DNA of 64,000 nt. Origin: Asparagopsis taxiformis (taxonomy: Eukaryota > Rhodophyta > Florideophyceae > Bonnemaisoniales > Bonnemaisoniaceae). The notes under the pieces are model-generated. The model did not search any database. It saw only the letters and a list, made by a program, of their open reading frames with translations, and was not told where the DNA came from. The translations under genes and the position numbers were made by a program. The stretch is from contig JALQPE010000422.1 in assembly GCA_030407315.1 (NCBI GenBank), forward strand, positions 22,553 through 86,552, read 5' to 3'. This document shows positions 24,538-34,962 of this stretch, in pieces (the first letter of the stretch is position 1; each line of letters begins with the position of its first letter).

Positions 24538-25030
24538 GTCGCCGCGCGCCGTGGGCGTGGAAAGACGAAGGAGAGGATATTTGTGTTTGAACTGTGCAGG
24601 TTTGAGGGCTTTCGTGAGGATGTCGGCCGGATTTTCGGACGACGGGATATGTGTGGGTGCGATGAGCCTGTTGTGTACTTGTTCTCGAAGCCAGTGGAAT
24701 TTAACGTCGATATGTCGGCCTGAGGGGTGGGGTAGGTGGCTTTAGCAGTAGTAATTGCGGCTGCATTGTCGATGAACAGTTGAATGGGAGTATCCGCAGG
24801 GTGTTGAATTTCGCGGAAGAAGCTGGCAATAATATGAAGCTGTTGAGCTGTGTAGAATGCGGCAATATATTCCGCGGCGTGTGTAGAAGGGGAAACCGTG
24901 CGTTGGCGTTTAGATTGCCAGGAAACAGGGGCGTTGTTGAATAGGATGAGGCTGCCGTTGTGGAGCGGCGGGTGGTAGGGCAGCTAGCGTGATCAGCGTC
25001 TGAATAAGCTGTGAGATGAGAGGTGAGGGT
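24538..25030 (-). pseudogene. Copia-2 RNase H, frameshifted
   Basis: It continues the polyprotein C terminus in shifted frames. Motifs recognisable on the minus strand are AYSDADHASCPTTRRS near 25000, SKRQRTVSPSTHAAEYIAA near 24885, HIDVKFHWLREQ near 24710 and ENPADILTKALKP near 24620. Together they make a full copia RNase H with Asp, Glu and Asp active-site positions. Frame changes lie near 25020, 24960 and 24720. The upstream polyprotein therefore ends in an out-of-frame tail. Confidence 0.85.
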
Positions 25031-28000
25031 GCGTTGTAAGTGATACCGAGAGTAATGGTGCTACGAAGGTAGCGGAGGACACGGAGTGCGGCAAGCCAGT
25101 GATGGGTTGTGGGGCATTGGGAGTATCGTCCGAGGTAGCCAACGATGAATGCGATGTCAGGCCTTGTGTAGTCAGCAAGATATCGCAATGAACCTATAAG
25201 TCCAGTATAGTCGTATTTGGTCTTGTCGAGGGGTTGGGAATGTTGGTTACCTGACGCAAGAAGTTCCGATGCAATGGGGGAGGGGCTTGGTTTGGCATCG
25301 CAATGGCGATATTTCTCAAGAATGGACTGTATGTAACCTGGTTGAGATATAGAGATGCCGTCTTCACTGTGTGTGACTTTCCATCCGAGGATAGTGGAGA
25401 CTTGACCGAGGTCTTTGACAACATACTTTTCGGATAGTAGGGTTTTGATGGATTCAGTAAGTGCCATGGAGTTTGATATAACAAGAAAATCGTCTACAGT
25501 AATGATTAGTAGAACGAAGTGAGTAGAGTGCGAGGGGTCGCGGTGGATGAAGGAACAGGGGTCAGAGTGGAGGCGAGTGAAGTTATTGCAGGTGAGGAAT
25601 GTTGCAAGACCTTCAGTGAAGATACGACATGCTTGTCTGCTTCCGTACATGTTGCCGGAAAGTCGTGCAACGTGGCCGGGGTATTGGAGGGATCCGTCGA
25701 AGCGAGACGGTTGGTGGACAAATATGTCGTGAGTGTCAGAGAATTTCTCATGCAGAAAAGCTGCTTCAAGATCCCAGTGGAATGTGTGGTAGGAGTGCGA
25801 AGCGGCAAGGGCTAGGGCAGATCGAACGGTGTCACGATGTGTCACGGGGCTGGATAGGTGGTCAGGATCGAAGTGTATGCCAGGCAGTTGTTTGTCGCCG
25901 CGGACAGTACATCGCATCTTGCGTACAGAGGGAGTACCATCACTGTCGTGTTTAAGTTTGAACACGGTAGTAAGAGGAAGGATTTTGGCATCAGGGGGAA
26001 CATCGGAGCGTGGAATATAACTGAGAATGCCTCGGAATTCTAGATTATCCATTTCAGTGTTCCAAGCCTTTTCCCATTCATTGGCGTCCGGTGAAGCGCG
26101 GGCCTGTGACAGTGTTTTAGGCTCTGTGAATATTTGATTGATAGACTGGGTTGTGTAAGCCGAGTCAGATGAGGGCAGCGTGCGGACGGGGTCTGCGGAG
26201 GGAGAGTATTCATGGAAGTCACTAGTGCGACAGCGGTGGACGCTGCTATTGGATGGATCAAAAACGAAGTAGTGGCGATAATCGCATCGTGAAAGATAAT
26301 ACATAAGTTTTGCTCGCGCCTCGAGTTTGTTGTGGGGTGTGCGATCATGCACATAACCAGCAGTGCCGAAAGGCAGGAGGGTGTCAACCTCAGGAGTATC
26401 ATTGTACCATAGCGCGGCGGGCAGGTTTCCATGTGCTGTGTGTGGTGTATGATTGTACGCATCGGTTGCGTTCATGATGGCATAATCATATAGGGTGTGA
26501 GGGAGTCCAGAGCTAAGGAGGCTTGAACGTGTGGCATCAAGTATGGTACGATTAATGCGTTCAGATAGTGCATTTTCCTGTGGCGTGTGTGGCACGGTTG
26601 GGTGCGTGGTGATGTGTTCAGTATTGTAGAAACGTTGCAGATCCGAAGAGTAATATTCGCGTGCGTTATCAGATGTGAGATGTTGTATGAAGTGGGGTGT
26701 GTGATGGTGTGTATGTGTTATATGCGTCTTGATGTGGGCAGCAGCGTCGGATTTCGTGGGACTACAATATACGACAAGGAAGCGGCTGCCTTCATCGAGG
26801 AAGGTTGAAAAGTATTTGTTTCCGTCTAGGGAAGTACATGGAAATGGTCCACAGATGTCGGTGTGTAGGTGTGTTCCGACGTCCGTAGTGCGTTGGCGGC
26901 GGTGGAAAGGTGCAGCACTGGTTTTGCCGACAGCGCATCCCGAGCAGGAAAGTTTTGGCGGTGAACGGAGGAGGGTGGCGGGCAAATGCGGTACGAGTTT
27001 GTTCTTTGCCATGTGATGTATCTTAGTGGGATGCGCATGGTTGAGTTTGAGATGCCAGTGGTGGTAGTCACGTATGACGTTTGACATGGATACCTTGATT
27101 TTTGGTTTTAGTTTCGAGATTGGGATACGTTGTGTCCGGTTTGTTTTGCGTGATGGTTTTGTTTTCATGTGAGAGCTGGATTGAGGTTGTTTGTTGATTG
27201 GCCGAGCAAGAGCAGTGAGAGGGCGTCGCATTGTGGCTTGGCGACGTGTGGATGCACGCTTCCGTCGCTCGAGATTGGAGGGGATGGCACGGGCTGCAGT
27301 TGCCAAATAAGAGCGACGTGCTTTGCGGGGCGGGCGAGAGCTGGAGAGTTTGTAGAGTCCTTTACGTTTTGGGGCAACAGCAATGATACAAGCTTTAGGG
27401 GGAGGCGGAGCCGGTTTGGTTATGTACGCTTTATCTTGCTTGAAGATTATATCGTGTGTCGCCGTGATCTGTGAGACAGAGAGCAGGTTCGAGTGTAGAT
27501 TTGGGCCGACCACTGCAGTGTGAGGAGGTAGATGAGTGTCATCATCAGTCGGAATGATAATTTCGTCCCGATGAGTAATCTTGGACAGTGTTCCGTCAGC
27601 TGTTCGAGTTTTGGAGGGGTTCACTGTCATGCCAGGAGTGGGTTTCGTCAGGTGCGAAGGGTTAGCGCCAGAGTCAAGGATGTAAGACGTAGACGGGGAT
27701 GAGGGGTGACGTACGACTGTTGACTCATTGTCATCATCAGAGGCCTCAATTTCGTCGTATTCGATGAGGCGCTCATCTGCAATTGCAGATTGTACTTTGA
27801 TCTTGGATCGAGAGTTGGATGGTTTCTGTTGTGGGGTCGGGAGGGAGAGGAGTCGACGGAGGCGGCACTCAGAAGTAGAGTGAAAAGGAGATCCATGGAC
27901 TGTACACCAGGGTCCAGTGTGACCTGTAGGTGGGGGTATGTTTGTGTTAGGATTGGTGTGTCGGGAGGGGGGTGCGTTTCGAGAACGGTGTACTCTGCGG

Positions 28001-28662
28001 TTGAATCGCATGGTGTTGTGACTTCTATTGGGTGTTGATGCACGTTTGGAAATGGCATCATGTTTTGCCATCATGGAAACAATAGTGTTCATGGTCAGGG
28101 GGCGTTGTGGTTGGATGGTGTTGTGAGCTGCTATACTTTGTAGGAACACGGTCCAATCAGGATTTTGTTCCAATCCTTCAAGGATGAACCGGATTGTGGT
28201 TTGATCGTTCGAAATATCCGGGTAGTTGGCGCGGATCATGAGTGCTCGTACGTCATTGTGTTTCGCGATATATTCCGATACAGTGAGTGAGGATTCCCAT
28301 TTAATCGATTGGGCTTTAGCTCGTAAGTTTTCATCGGTGTGCTCTGGGTTACGCGCAGTTAGACGGGTCTTGATTTTGTCGTAAAGCAGGTGGATTGGAC
28401 CTTCGAGCTCAGCATCGGTGAAGAGAGCAATCACTTCAGGCGAGAGGGAAGGAACCACGAGGAGCTGCGCTTGACCATGGTTGCGGAGGTGAAGTTCGGA
28501 TTCGGCTGCTGTAGTTGCTGCGGGACGGGCCTGAAGGAGGTATTGTAGAACATTTTGGGAACGAGCGAAGTGTTGTACGCTGATGTTCCATGCAATGAAA
28601 TTGGAGAATGAAAGAGGAGGTATTTCCAGTTGGTGCTGGATGGAATGGGGTGGATGAGACAT
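24910..28662 (-). CDS. Copia-2 gag-pol polyprotein (Gag, protease, integrase, reverse transcriptase)
   Basis: A 1250-codon frame. Gag covers residues 1-300 and has a zinc-knuckle variant with C253, H256, H261 and C266 (C-x2-H-x4-H-x4-C instead of CCHC). The protease has YILDSGA with its catalytic Asp at 330. Integrase has an HHCC zinc site at about 534-576, then core residues D602 (HTDICGP), D665 (TSDNAREYY) and E701 (ALSERINR). Reverse transcriptase has DLEAAF at 964-969 and the active-site VDD at 1056-1058 (ITVDDFLV). The last 35 residues are out of frame because of an indel near 25020, so the RNase H domain is lost from this product. It would reverse-transcribe and integrate the element. 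The ATG at 28662 is 218 bp inside the 5' LTR and fits the start of Gag. Confidence 0.93.
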   Translation of the reverse strand: MSHPPHSIQHQLEIPPLSFSNFIAWNISVQHFARSQNVLQYLLQARPAATTAAESELHLRNHGQAQLLVVPSLSPEVIALFTDAELEGPIHLLYDKIKTRLTARNPEHTDENLRAKAQSIKWESSLTVSEYIAKHNDVRALMIRANYPDISNDQTTIRFILEGLEQNPDWTVFLQSIAAHNTIQPQRPLTMNTIVSMMAKHDAISKRASTPNRSHNTMRFNRRVHRSRNAPPSRHTNPNTNIPPPTGHTGPWCTVHGSPFHSTSECRLRRLLSLPTPQQKPSNSRSKIKVQSAIADERLIEYDEIEASDDDNESTVVRHPSSPSTSYILDSGANPSHLTKPTPGMTVNPSKTRTADGTLSKITHRDEIIIPTDDDTHLPPHTAVVGPNLHSNLLSVSQITATHDIIFKQDKAYITKPAPPPPKACIIAVAPKRKGLYKLSSSRPPRKARRSYLATAARAIPSNLERRKRASTRRQATMRRPLTALARPINKQPQSSSHMKTKPSRKTNRTQRIPISKLKPKIKVSMSNVIRDYHHWHLKLNHAHPTKIHHMAKNKLVPHLPATLLRSPPKLSCSGCAVGKTSAAPFHRRQRTTDVGTHLHTDICGPFPCTSLDGNKYFSTFLDEGSRFLVVYCSPTKSDAAAHIKTHITHTHHHTPHFIQHLTSDNAREYYSSDLQRFYNTEHITTHPTVPHTPQENALSERINRTILDATRSSLLSSGLPHTLYDYAIMNATDAYNHTPHTAHGNLPAALWYNDTPEVDTLLPFGTAGYVHDRTPHNKLEARAKLMYYLSRCDYRHYFVFDPSNSSVHRCRTSDFHEYSPSADPVRTLPSSDSAYTTQSINQIFTEPKTLSQARASPDANEWEKAWNTEMDNLEFRGILSYIPRSDVPPDAKILPLTTVFKLKHDSDGTPSVRKMRCTVRGDKQLPGIHFDPDHLSSPVTHRDTVRSALALAASHSYHTFHWDLEAAFLHEKFSDTHDIFVHQPSRFDGSLQYPGHVARLSGNMYGSRQACRIFTEGLATFLTCNNFTRLHSDPCSFIHRDPSHSTHFVLLIITVDDFLVISNSMALTESIKTLLSEKYVVKDLGQVSTILGWKVTHSEDGISISQPGYIQSILEKYRHCDAKPSPSPIASELLASGNQHSQPLDKTKYDYTGLIGSLRYLADYTRPDIAFIVGYLGRYSQCPTTHHWLAALRVLRYLRSTITLGITYNAPSPLISQLIQTLITLAALPPAAPQRQPHPIQQRPCFLAI

Positions 28663-28879
28663 AGTAGAGGTGTTGGCGGTAGGTGTCGTCGCCGGAGGTG
28701 TGCTGGTTGGGCGGTAGATGTCGTCGCCGGATTGCGGATGGGGGCGGGAATTGTCGTCGCCGGTAACTGACGCTGCGGGTGCAATGAAGGTGAGGACGCA
28801 GAGTTGGCCGATTGAGTGGCAGGCGTGGTTGTGAGACAGAAGTGGATGTGGGTGGGTGGGTTTGTGGCGCTAGGTGCGT

Positions 28880-28893
28880 CTGGGTCCATAACC
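28880..28893 (-). promoter_or_regulatory. Primer-binding site of copia-2 (half initiator tRNA-Met)
   Basis: On the minus strand GGTTATGGACCCAG directly follows the 5' LTR. It differs at one base from the complement of the initiator tRNA-Met anticodon arm (CTGGGCCCATAACC). Confidence 0.82.
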
Positions 28894-29006
28894 TGTGGAA
28901 AGAACTGTTGTTCCTTGATCGTTTTACTGTGAAGATGGACGGACGACGGAGATTAAGTACTAGTCATGTACTGTAATTACAATGGTGTAAAGTAAGTTAT
29001 TTGTCT
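28894..29006 (-). repeat. 5' LTR of copia-2
   Basis: 113 bp. It matches the other LTR but lacks the 49-bp extension. Its outer end is AGACAAAT rather than TGACAAAT. It is followed by the TGTCG target duplication. Confidence 0.9.
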
Positions 29007-29547
29007 TGTCGACCCAGAACTTCGGGTCCCGAAGAAGAGTAAGAAGTAGAACGCATTTTTAATGCAGGGTTTGCCAGGTATTCGCTGGACTAAACATGGG
29101 GTTCGTGGCTCTTTCAGCGACGCTTTCACCATCGCATATGATGGAATTCCCCCAAATTCCCATGCCCTTGTGGAACTGCTGGGTTCTGCGAGGTCATGCT
29201 ATGCAAATGTATAGATGGTCTCGTGTCCTTCCTAGCCCAAAAGGCTACGGGATTCCACATCGACAACTATCTTAGTTTTTGTAGTTGACGAGACGTGACG
29301 TCACGTGTGGACAATAAACCTTGCGATCCCCGCAGGTCTTCTGCATTATGGCAGCACATATTGCAGATCAGCATGGTATCTCATGCACTATGTAGCTCGA
29401 ATTGGGGTCACCATGTAGTGCTTCCGCATGGGTTACCTTTCGATGCCTAGTTTCATCTGCAACATGGCGAGAAAGTGTGCAGGTACGCATGGCAGCACAT
29501 GCGATTTATATACCAATTACATGGTAGCCATAGGGCGGTTCGCCGTT

Positions 29548-31020
29548 TCATAAATTTCTAGTCCTCAATGCAAGCTTCCATTCCCTCCGAGACCTCTTGA
29601 GAGCAATACAGGGGGTATCTACTGTCGGAGGGGAACAAATTTCTCGTTTTTTCCATGAATGGCGGTGATCCTTACGCAATCTGCAAGCCATTCTCCAATC
29701 TCTTCTTCGTGGGACGATTTTGGGGCGCAGGGAGTAACCAATATTCCTACTCGTCGTAAGTGAAACGCTGCAAGAATTCCTTTCCATGTTCTGCACTGTG
29801 AATGGCTGGTTATGCGGGTGAGTTTCTCGACTCCGGGCCTTTCCGGGACTGTGAACAGTATAATCATAGAAAGATAGTGAAGTGCTGTTCTGGAATGGGT
29901 TATTGGCATGATTCGGGCGGAATTCTGGGGCTGAACGGCTTTGTAATCGACCTGCAAAGGCCTGGGAAAAGAACGCTGTATCCGTTGACAGGAAGTCCGT
30001 GGTAGCTGACGCATATTCGTAGATTATTTTTTGTTGCTCATTGGTCAGCTGAATAGCTTGAATGAAGGCTCTTCCATTAGACAAATAGTGTCGCAGGGAC
30101 TTTAGACTTTCCCACCTTCCATGAATGGCAATAGAAGCTGCTTCCATTCCGTTGCAATAGTCGTGTAGGGCGCCGCCAATCCGCGCTGAATGGGGTGTGA
30201 GACTTCCGGGAAGGCCGAAAAAGTGTGCTGCTTCCTTCAGTTTGCCCAAATATCTAGAGTATGTAATTGGAAAGGCTTTGCCAGTGCTCTGAGTCCCTAA
30301 TGAATATCGGTGGAGAATGTCCTGAACAGCAGTATCTCGGACAGATGTAAACTGAAGCGGACCAGTTTTGGCATCTTTGATGTTCAAGCCGACAATACAC
30401 TCGGAAAGGTGACGAGTGCGAGTATCGCCCTTTAGTGCAATATCATTCCAGGAGAGATTAAGTACTTCGGATGCCCTGAGATATCCTCCCCAAGCAGTTG
30501 CGAGTGCTGCCGCCACGACTGGTTCCCTGATACATCGAAGGTAATGTACTATAGACAGCATAACATGTCGGGTTAGAGGTAGCGCAGATTTGGAGGGCGT
30601 CAATTTGCTCCATCCTTTGAGTGCTCTCCTGGAACGGGGTAACATTCTTGAGAGCTCTGGTGCCACAAGGGTAAGGTGAGATAACAGGTTTAGCATATCC
30701 TGTTTGCGTCCTGCGGACGGATTATCCATAGCTTGATCGTGGATGTAATCACGAAGAAGCAGATCTAGCTCGTATGGATCTGTGGGTATTTCAGGTGTGC
30801 TTTCTGCGAATCTGTTGAAAGCAGAGAGATATTTGGTGCGTGTACTGGGTTTAAGCGTGTCCCGGACTAAAGGGTAGTCATCGAAGAGAGTGGGGGCTGT
30901 TGTGGCGATGCTTTGGAGAAAACGGTGATTCAAGAGGACAGTTTGTTGGTTTGCAGAAACAGCATATTCTTGAGCGCATTTCTGCAACTTTGTTTGCTTT
31001 CTGTAGGTAGGCCCATCCAT
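29548..31020 (-). CDS. DIRS tyrosine recombinase
   Basis: 490 codons. Residues about 55-320 form the recombinase. The catalytic set is R182 (YLRASEVL), H277 and R280 (HSARIGG), H300 (HGRW) and Y312 (LRHYL), all in the expected order and spacing. It would join the circular or double-stranded cDNA intermediate into the genome by a Tyr-DNA covalent step. The remaining 170 residues are a basic, low-complexity tail that may be read-through after an indel, since DIRS recombinases usually end soon after the Tyr. The ATG at 31020 opens right after the RNase H frame on the same strand. Confidence 0.9.
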   Translation of the reverse strand: MDGPTYRKQTKLQKCAQEYAVSANQQTVLLNHRFLQSIATTAPTLFDDYPLVRDTLKPSTRTKYLSAFNRFAESTPEIPTDPYELDLLLRDYIHDQAMDNPSAGRKQDMLNLLSHLTLVAPELSRMLPRSRRALKGWSKLTPSKSALPLTRHVMLSIVHYLRCIREPVVAAALATAWGGYLRASEVLNLSWNDIALKGDTRTRHLSECIVGLNIKDAKTGPLQFTSVRDTAVQDILHRYSLGTQSTGKAFPITYSRYLGKLKEAAHFFGLPGSLTPHSARIGGALHDYCNGMEAASIAIHGRWESLKSLRHYLSNGRAFIQAIQLTNEQQKIIYEYASATTDFLSTDTAFFSQAFAGRLQSRSAPEFRPNHANNPFQNSTSLSFYDYTVHSPGKARSRETHPHNQPFTVQNMERNSCSVSLTTSRNIGYSLRPKIVPRRRDWRMACRLRKDHRHSWKKREICSPPTVDTPCIALKRSRREWKLALRTRNL

Positions 31021-31120
31021 ACTTGCTTCTGTATCCGAGGTAATGCTTAGGGACGTTTTGTGCGGGAGGTCTGTGTAGAAACGTTTGATGGAAGGAGCGT
31101 GCCCGGGAACGTCGTTGGGG

Positions 31121-31861
31121 TTATTCCCATGTGTTTCGCAATCTGGAAGGTCCGTCAGCAGGATTTAGTTCTGATGGTATATGGATCAATATTGGCTGTA
31201 AGTCGTGTGCCATAACGACTGCAGCAAATCGGCAGCATGGTAGTGCGAGCTCGACGGACGACGAGCGGCCTTTCTGAAGTGCACCTATCGTGACTAATGA
31301 GTCAGAAAGCAGTATCACCCGATGGCCTGTGATTGGATGTGAGACGGCCCATTCGATAGCTAAAACAGCTGCATTACACTCCAGTGAGTTAATATGCTGG
31401 GACCGCCTCCATTTATGGCAGAAGGCGGTTTCCCACGAGAGACTTTTCACAAGGGCAGTTAATTTCAACACTTCTTTTGCTGACCTTGCGTCCGGCTTGT
31501 CGTACATAAACTTCTCGAAACCAGTTATCATTTGAACAGGTAGCGTCGCGAAGCATACACCTCCGGCGGTGTTCGACGCGTCAAATGCGATTATAATTTC
31601 CCAATTAGGTCGTTGCAGGCGTATGTGTGACAGGGGCAAAATGCGAGTGATTGTGAATAGCTCTCGCTTCGCCACTGCAGCGAGAGATGGTTTGAGGATG
31701 CTTAGTTTCTCTGCGACGTGGAAGACGTGGAGAAGTGATGACAATATTGGTCGGGCGCCGAGGGTGATCCAGATGAGACGACCGATAGTAGATTTGAGTG
31801 CTTCTGGCGATACGGTCTTGCTGGCCAGGACTCTCCCGGTGTCTGCAATTGCGGCGTGCAT
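31121..31861 (-). CDS. DIRS RNase H (and connection) segment
   Basis: 246 codons continuing the reverse transcriptase in another frame. The RNase H core shows IIIAFDASNTAGG (first Asp), NSLECNAAVLA (Glu), ILLSDSLVTIGAL (Asp) and the DIRS-typical ending ELNPADGPSRL. The change of frame from the reverse transcriptase lies near 31865. It may be an indel, because DIRS elements normally keep both domains in one frame. Confidence 0.85.
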   Translation of the reverse strand: MHAAIADTGRVLASKTVSPEALKSTIGRLIWITLGARPILSSLLHVFHVAEKLSILKPSLAAVAKRELFTITRILPLSHIRLQRPNWEIIIAFDASNTAGGVCFATLPVQMITGFEKFMYDKPDARSAKEVLKLTALVKSLSWETAFCHKWRRSQHINSLECNAAVLAIEWAVSHPITGHRVILLSDSLVTIGALQKGRSSSVELALPCCRFAAVVMAHDLQPILIHIPSELNPADGPSRLRNTWE

Positions 31862-33309
31862 TTTTTCGGCAACGGACGGAGTATTTGTCTGGTGAAGTCG
31901 AATGACCAGCCCATGAAAGGCATTTTGTCAGTCACTACTGTATTCAGCGGGGAGGACTTGCCTGTTTTTCGAGGGAGTCCGTGCGCCTCGAATACCTCTG
32001 AGCACACGTGATTGAAGAGAATTGTTACGTCTGGATTCCAGTTGATACACACTGGGTTCACGTCATCGATGATGTGGAGCAACAGAACGTCTCCGGCTCT
32101 CACATGTTGTAGTCTATCGTTGCGATGCAACTGAACAAGTCTTGAATCGGATGGAAGCTGGCTTGCGACCGGTGCAGATCGCACTATGTCGAACGCACGC
32201 TTCATGCATCGAGCAGCAAGAGTGTGGGCGATATAGACTGCCCATTTGAATCCCATAGGCAGTGTCGCTTGTATTGGGCGAATCTTTTCAGAAGGTTGTA
32301 TTGACCTGCCAAAACTGGCTTCGATTCCAGCGATAGTCCGTTCGCTCAGTGAACTCGCTGTCACTGGGGTCAGCGGCATGAGTTTTGCCAGCGCTTTTGG
32401 TAACCTAATGTTGTGAAACATGTTGCTTATGTCGAAGTAAAAACCTTCAAGCTTCGCTTCTTTCTCAATTCGTATAGTAGAGAACAAATCTGGTGTTGGC
32501 AGCTCAGTGTAAGGGGGGTCAGGAAGGATCATGTTCTGGAAACGTGGCCAGCTAATCATCCTGTCTTTCTTTTCGTCTTTGCGAACAGCGAAGGACGTCA
32601 TAGTTAGTCGTTTGGCAAGTTTCGAGTATTCAATGGACTCCGTCTTCGGATCTGACCAGTCGACTACTCCTACGCGATAGGCTTTTTCCAGAATTCGCGG
32701 GTAGTGGCCCTTGAGCGAGTGTACTCGAGATCTTGGAGATTCTATCGACGCATCCAACGCTTCCATCATCGGATCGTAGAAAAACTTTAGATGGGGATCT
32801 GAAAACTTCTGCTGTATTTCTTCCGGCATCATTTCAACCCATACAGGCTCTGATGTGACAGGTACTTCCGGGAGATCGATGCGGTTGGTATCAAGGAGGG
32901 TAAATTTTCCGCGCGAGTCGGCATTAGGGGAGGTGATTTCCTTTAGCTGCATCACCATGCTCCAGTCAGCATCTTCGCCAGGGCAAGAAGCAGGTGGTTG
33001 GATTGCTCGGGAGCTCAGGGTTAGACTATCGAAAACGTGCACACCGACCTCGTCACGTAGGTCAGTTAGTCGTCTGATTATCGAGTTGGCAGCTCTCTGG
33101 GATACCTCTCTGCGTGAGACGTCAGTGGCAGTTAGCGATTTCTTTCCATTGTACAAAAAGTCTAGTGCTTTCATTGCATGCATAGCGGTACCATCTGGCG
33201 GGGTAGAAGATAGGCGATATATTGGGAACGTCCGGATCCAGGAACCTTCCGTCATCGGTTCTGATGCCCCCCTCTGGTCTGAGGTCCTCTGCTGTCCTTT
33301 CCTCCCCAT
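31702..33309 (-). CDS. DIRS reverse transcriptase
   Basis: 535 codons. The polymerase motifs are FYFDISNMFHNIRLP (first catalytic Asp, residues 290-304), LPMGFKWAV (350-358) and LHIIDDV with the Asp pair at 415-416. Residues 1-200 are an N-terminal extension overlapping the end of the Gag frame by about 190 bp. Overlap of Gag and polymerase frames is common in DIRS elements. The last 60 residues are out of frame relative to the RNase H that follows. Confidence 0.88.
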   Translation of the reverse strand: MGRKGQQRTSDQRGASEPMTEGSWIRTFPIYRLSSTPPDGTAMHAMKALDFLYNGKKSLTATDVSRREVSQRAANSIIRRLTDLRDEVGVHVFDSLTLSSRAIQPPASCPGEDADWSMVMQLKEITSPNADSRGKFTLLDTNRIDLPEVPVTSEPVWVEMMPEEIQQKFSDPHLKFFYDPMMEALDASIESPRSRVHSLKGHYPRILEKAYRVGVVDWSDPKTESIEYSKLAKRLTMTSFAVRKDEKKDRMISWPRFQNMILPDPPYTELPTPDLFSTIRIEKEAKLEGFYFDISNMFHNIRLPKALAKLMPLTPVTASSLSERTIAGIEASFGRSIQPSEKIRPIQATLPMGFKWAVYIAHTLAARCMKRAFDIVRSAPVASQLPSDSRLVQLHRNDRLQHVRAGDVLLLHIIDDVNPVCINWNPDVTILFNHVCSEVFEAHGLPRKTGKSSPLNTVVTDKMPFMGWSFDFTRQILRPLPKKCTPQLQTPGESWPARPYRQKHSNLLSVVSSGSPSAPDQYCHHFSTSSTSQRN

Positions 33310-34752
33310 TGCGTCGATTTATTCTTCTCCTTTGTCGTCCCTGAGGTACGCTTGTCATTCTTGAGCCAGAATTCATCCGCAACATTGCCGCATTCGTTCG
33401 TGTTTCTGCTGCAATATGCTGTATTCTCGTATTTTCGAGTACTGGTACGATCAGACCATCGTCGCGCTGGGATTCTAGCGCTGGTTTGTAGCCTTCCCAT
33501 ATGGTTGTTCGCGACAGGTGGGGATATTTGGCATGGGTTTCCTCTACCTTTAGAAGTGTGTAAAGGCGGCGGAGTACGACTTCCATCCATGGACAAGCCA
33601 ATATCGCTGCTGAGGGTGAGGGGTACTGCATCAACGTGAGGTGGATCGCTCTGGCATGCGTCAATGCTTCGAGCTCGATTTGCTCTGGATGTTGTTGGTT
33701 TTGCCAATATGGACGAGAGCGCACGTATGTTTCCACCGTCTGTCCGTGCTTTATGAAATTGTACAGAATTGACGGGCCTAGAATTTCGGTGACAGCCAAG
33801 GACACCGGTGTTGTGCCATGCGTTGGATAAAATGGGATCTGAGACGGAAGCCGCACAGCGCTCTTCCGCCCCCCGTGAAAATCCATTCCTTCCAGTTGCT
33901 GAGCAGGGTCGCCGAGAGTGGAACCCCGCCAATGGAGGGCGTGCTTTCGTCGATTCGAATAGGGAGTGTGCCATTAGTATAGTTAGGAGCATAAGTCGGG
34001 TGTACCGAGGTCGGATTATTATTATCAAGCTTCGACTGCAGATTATCACACTTTTCCTCCTGAAGTACTAATAAATCGTTGACTGCATTCACCTTCCAAG
34101 CGAGTGCGGTGGATAGGTTTGCCATTGCAGCGCGCTCGGAGTTACCCCCAGTGAGTATCGGAAGGTTGTCTCTAGCGTGCCGCGCCGAATGAATTAGGGA
34201 TTCTAAATGTGCCGGGTTACTCTCCGAGAGGTTTTGGAGTTCAATTGGTGTCATCTCCATTATCTTTTCAAAATCTCTCTCGTGGTCTGCATCGGATCTC
34301 TGGCGATTAGTCCGCTGTCGAGATTCATCTCGGATTCTCAGTATCGATTCAAGTGGATTGGATATGTTTAAGGGAAATTTCTGCTGTACCGAGGGCGGTA
34401 CAGTGTGGTATAGACTAGTCAGCTGCTCACTTGTGAGGCTGAGAAAATGTGATACGTCAGTTGTACTTATGGTCGAATAGTGTAGAGGTGGGTTAGATGT
34501 AGGAACTGGGGATGGATTCCCAGCGCTGTTTCCCCCGGTAGACGCTTCGCCGGGTCCTGCAGTTCCTGGATCCAAACGTTGCCTCGATGCAGGCCTTTCC
34601 ACTCCCTCAGTAAACCTTGGGTATCTTCGAGCTGCTCCAGATCTTGCAGGGCCGGCTTGACCAGGCGTAGGTACCATTGCGTTAACTGCTGGGGGCGGAA
34701 ATGATCGGAATAGTGTTCTTTCGCCGGCACTGAAAGTTGCTGCGCTTCTCAA
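33122..34752 (-). pseudogene. DIRS Gag-like protein, split by a frameshift
   Basis: Two frames, 34752-33778 and 33886-33122, meet near 33830-33880 and read as one protein. The first has a Ser/Pro/Gly-rich start, a helical region rich in Arg and Glu, and an ending with Asn repeats. The second begins out of phase with PSQIPFYPTHGTTPVSLAV and has a long helical part (LTHARAIHLTLMQ) and a basic tail. It is assigned as Gag by position only, ahead of the reverse transcriptase. I see no zinc knuckle. Confidence 0.65.
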
Positions 34753-34962
34753 GGCATATGGTATCGATCTGACGAGTAGAGCAAGCCTCGGATGGAGGAT
34801 GGGGTAGTGCGTGAACCGCCGGCGCTGCTCGGTGGCCGAGCTATACAGCCGCTAGCATAGATCAATTTCTTGTCACATCCAATCTGTTCATGCGGAGCGC
34901 ATACTGTACCGAAATACCATTCCATCCGCCAAATATTCGTTTCGAAGCTTGACGTTCTGAAG

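Larger units (their letters stand above)
24371..29011 (-). mobile_element. Ty1/copia retrotransposon with target duplication (copia-2)
   Basis: The element runs 24376-29006 on the minus strand and is flanked by TGTCG on both sides (24371-24375 and 29007-29011). Both LTRs, a primer-binding site and a long polyprotein frame are present. It is recent enough to keep its duplication and a 1250-codon frame, but RNase H is frameshifted at least three times. Confidence 0.93.
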
